NCBI RefSeq assembly: GCF_947493425.1 | Contig: NZ_CANLRP010000009.1 | Location: 27,204-91,203 of the forward strand | Length of the DNA: 64,000 nt | DNA from: an uncultured Microscilla sp. | GTDB taxonomy: Bacteria > Bacteroidota > Bacteroidia > Cytophagales > Microscillaceae | Reading direction: 5' to 3' | Part shown: one piece after another, positions 63,896-64,000 of the stretch | Position numbering within the stretch: the stretch's first letter is position 1 | How the letters are laid out: each line of letters starts with the position of its first letter | Position numbers and translations under genes: made by a program | Notes under the pieces: model-generated | The model's database searches: none | What the model was told of the DNA's origin: nothing | What the model saw: the letters and a program-made list of their open reading frames with translations, nothing else

Positions 63896-64000
63896 GAGAG
63901 CTTGTTTAAAAATCATTAGTTAGGTCCCCGAATCAAGTTCGGCTCGCAGCTCCGAGCTTGTTCTCGGAGGACTGTAAGCTTTTACGTGCCTTTCCTGATT
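63896..64000. repeat. possible intergenic repeat edge at the window end
   Basis: GAGCTTGTTTAAA (63898-63910) is the same string that follows the TPR gene at 5027. Further on, CTCCGAG (63950-63956) and CTCGGAG (63963-63969) form a hairpin. The element runs off the window. Confidence 0.4.

Noticed and set aside
1..64000. CRISPR array, prophage or insertion sequence
   Set aside because: No evenly spaced short repeats with unique spacers, no transposase, integrase or phage structural gene was seen.

Overview
The window looks like a chromosomal segment of a marine or free-living member of the Bacteroidota, probably order Cytophagales. The support is low GC, almost no Shine-Dalgarno signals, promoter boxes of the TTG / TAnnTTTG type (for example ahead of tRNA-Ser and of the cysteine desulfurase), a type IX secretion C-terminal sorting domain, DUF4296, DUF2807 and DUF4097 proteins, and an ExbB-x-ExbD-ExbD operon. 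The gene mix reminds me of large-genome gliding bacteria such as Microscilla; that is inference, not a database match.

Layout. 1-5.0 kb: two tandem fatty-acid desaturases (the first cut by the window edge), a DUF2807 lipoprotein, a PagL-type outer-membrane deacylase and a TPR protein. 5.1-9.3 kb: nucleoside phosphorylase, DUF389 membrane protein, asparaginase, tRNA-Ser(GGA). 9.4-14.4 kb: ExbB, a small membrane protein and two ExbDs, then pheA, then a second ExbD pair without ExbB. 14.4-18.05 kb: a compact minus-strand operon of a 61-aa protein, a DndD-like SMC-type ATPase and a soluble FtsK-like motor, closed off by terminators on both sides. This is the best candidate for an undescribed DNA-processing or defence system. 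18.2-21.2 kb: class II aldolase, fabF, TetR regulator. 22.0-27.2 kb: a one-module C-A-T-TE peptide synthetase, a small SET-domain protein and a 4'-phosphopantetheinyl transferase, a small secondary-metabolite island. 27.4-32.5 kb: FAD oxidoreductase, NqrM-like protein, glmM, cysteine desulfurase, DUF4296 lipoprotein. 32.6-37.5 kb: thrA-thrB-thrC. 38.1-42.9 kb: an unrecognised coiled-coil protein, recQ, another unknown, ccmB. 43.0-52.8 kb: surface-polysaccharide region with a DUF6056 membrane protein, a T9SS-exported PKD protein, a Wzt-like ABC ATPase, two methyltransferases and two GT2 glycosyltransferases. 52.8-57.9 kb: nuoL and nuoK, separated by a two-gene AAA-ATPase plus possible PD-(D/E)XK protein cassette and by two copies of a dispersed palindromic repeat. 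58.1-60.9 kb: ECF sigma factor, repeat-bearing membrane protein (likely anti-sigma) and DUF4097 protein in one overlapping operon. 61.2-63.8 kb: GNAT enzyme, DUF5996 protein and an astacin-family metalloprotease lipoprotein.

At least four copies of an intergenic repeat with shared inverted ends (near AAGGAATGGT) and a central hairpin whose sequence varies while its pairing is kept lie near 4.0, 26.4, 57.3 and 57.4 kb. Several long open frames begin at doubtful TTG codons or upstream of a signal peptide; I moved those starts to the more likely codon and say so in each entry. All assignments come from reading motifs by eye; no searches were run.
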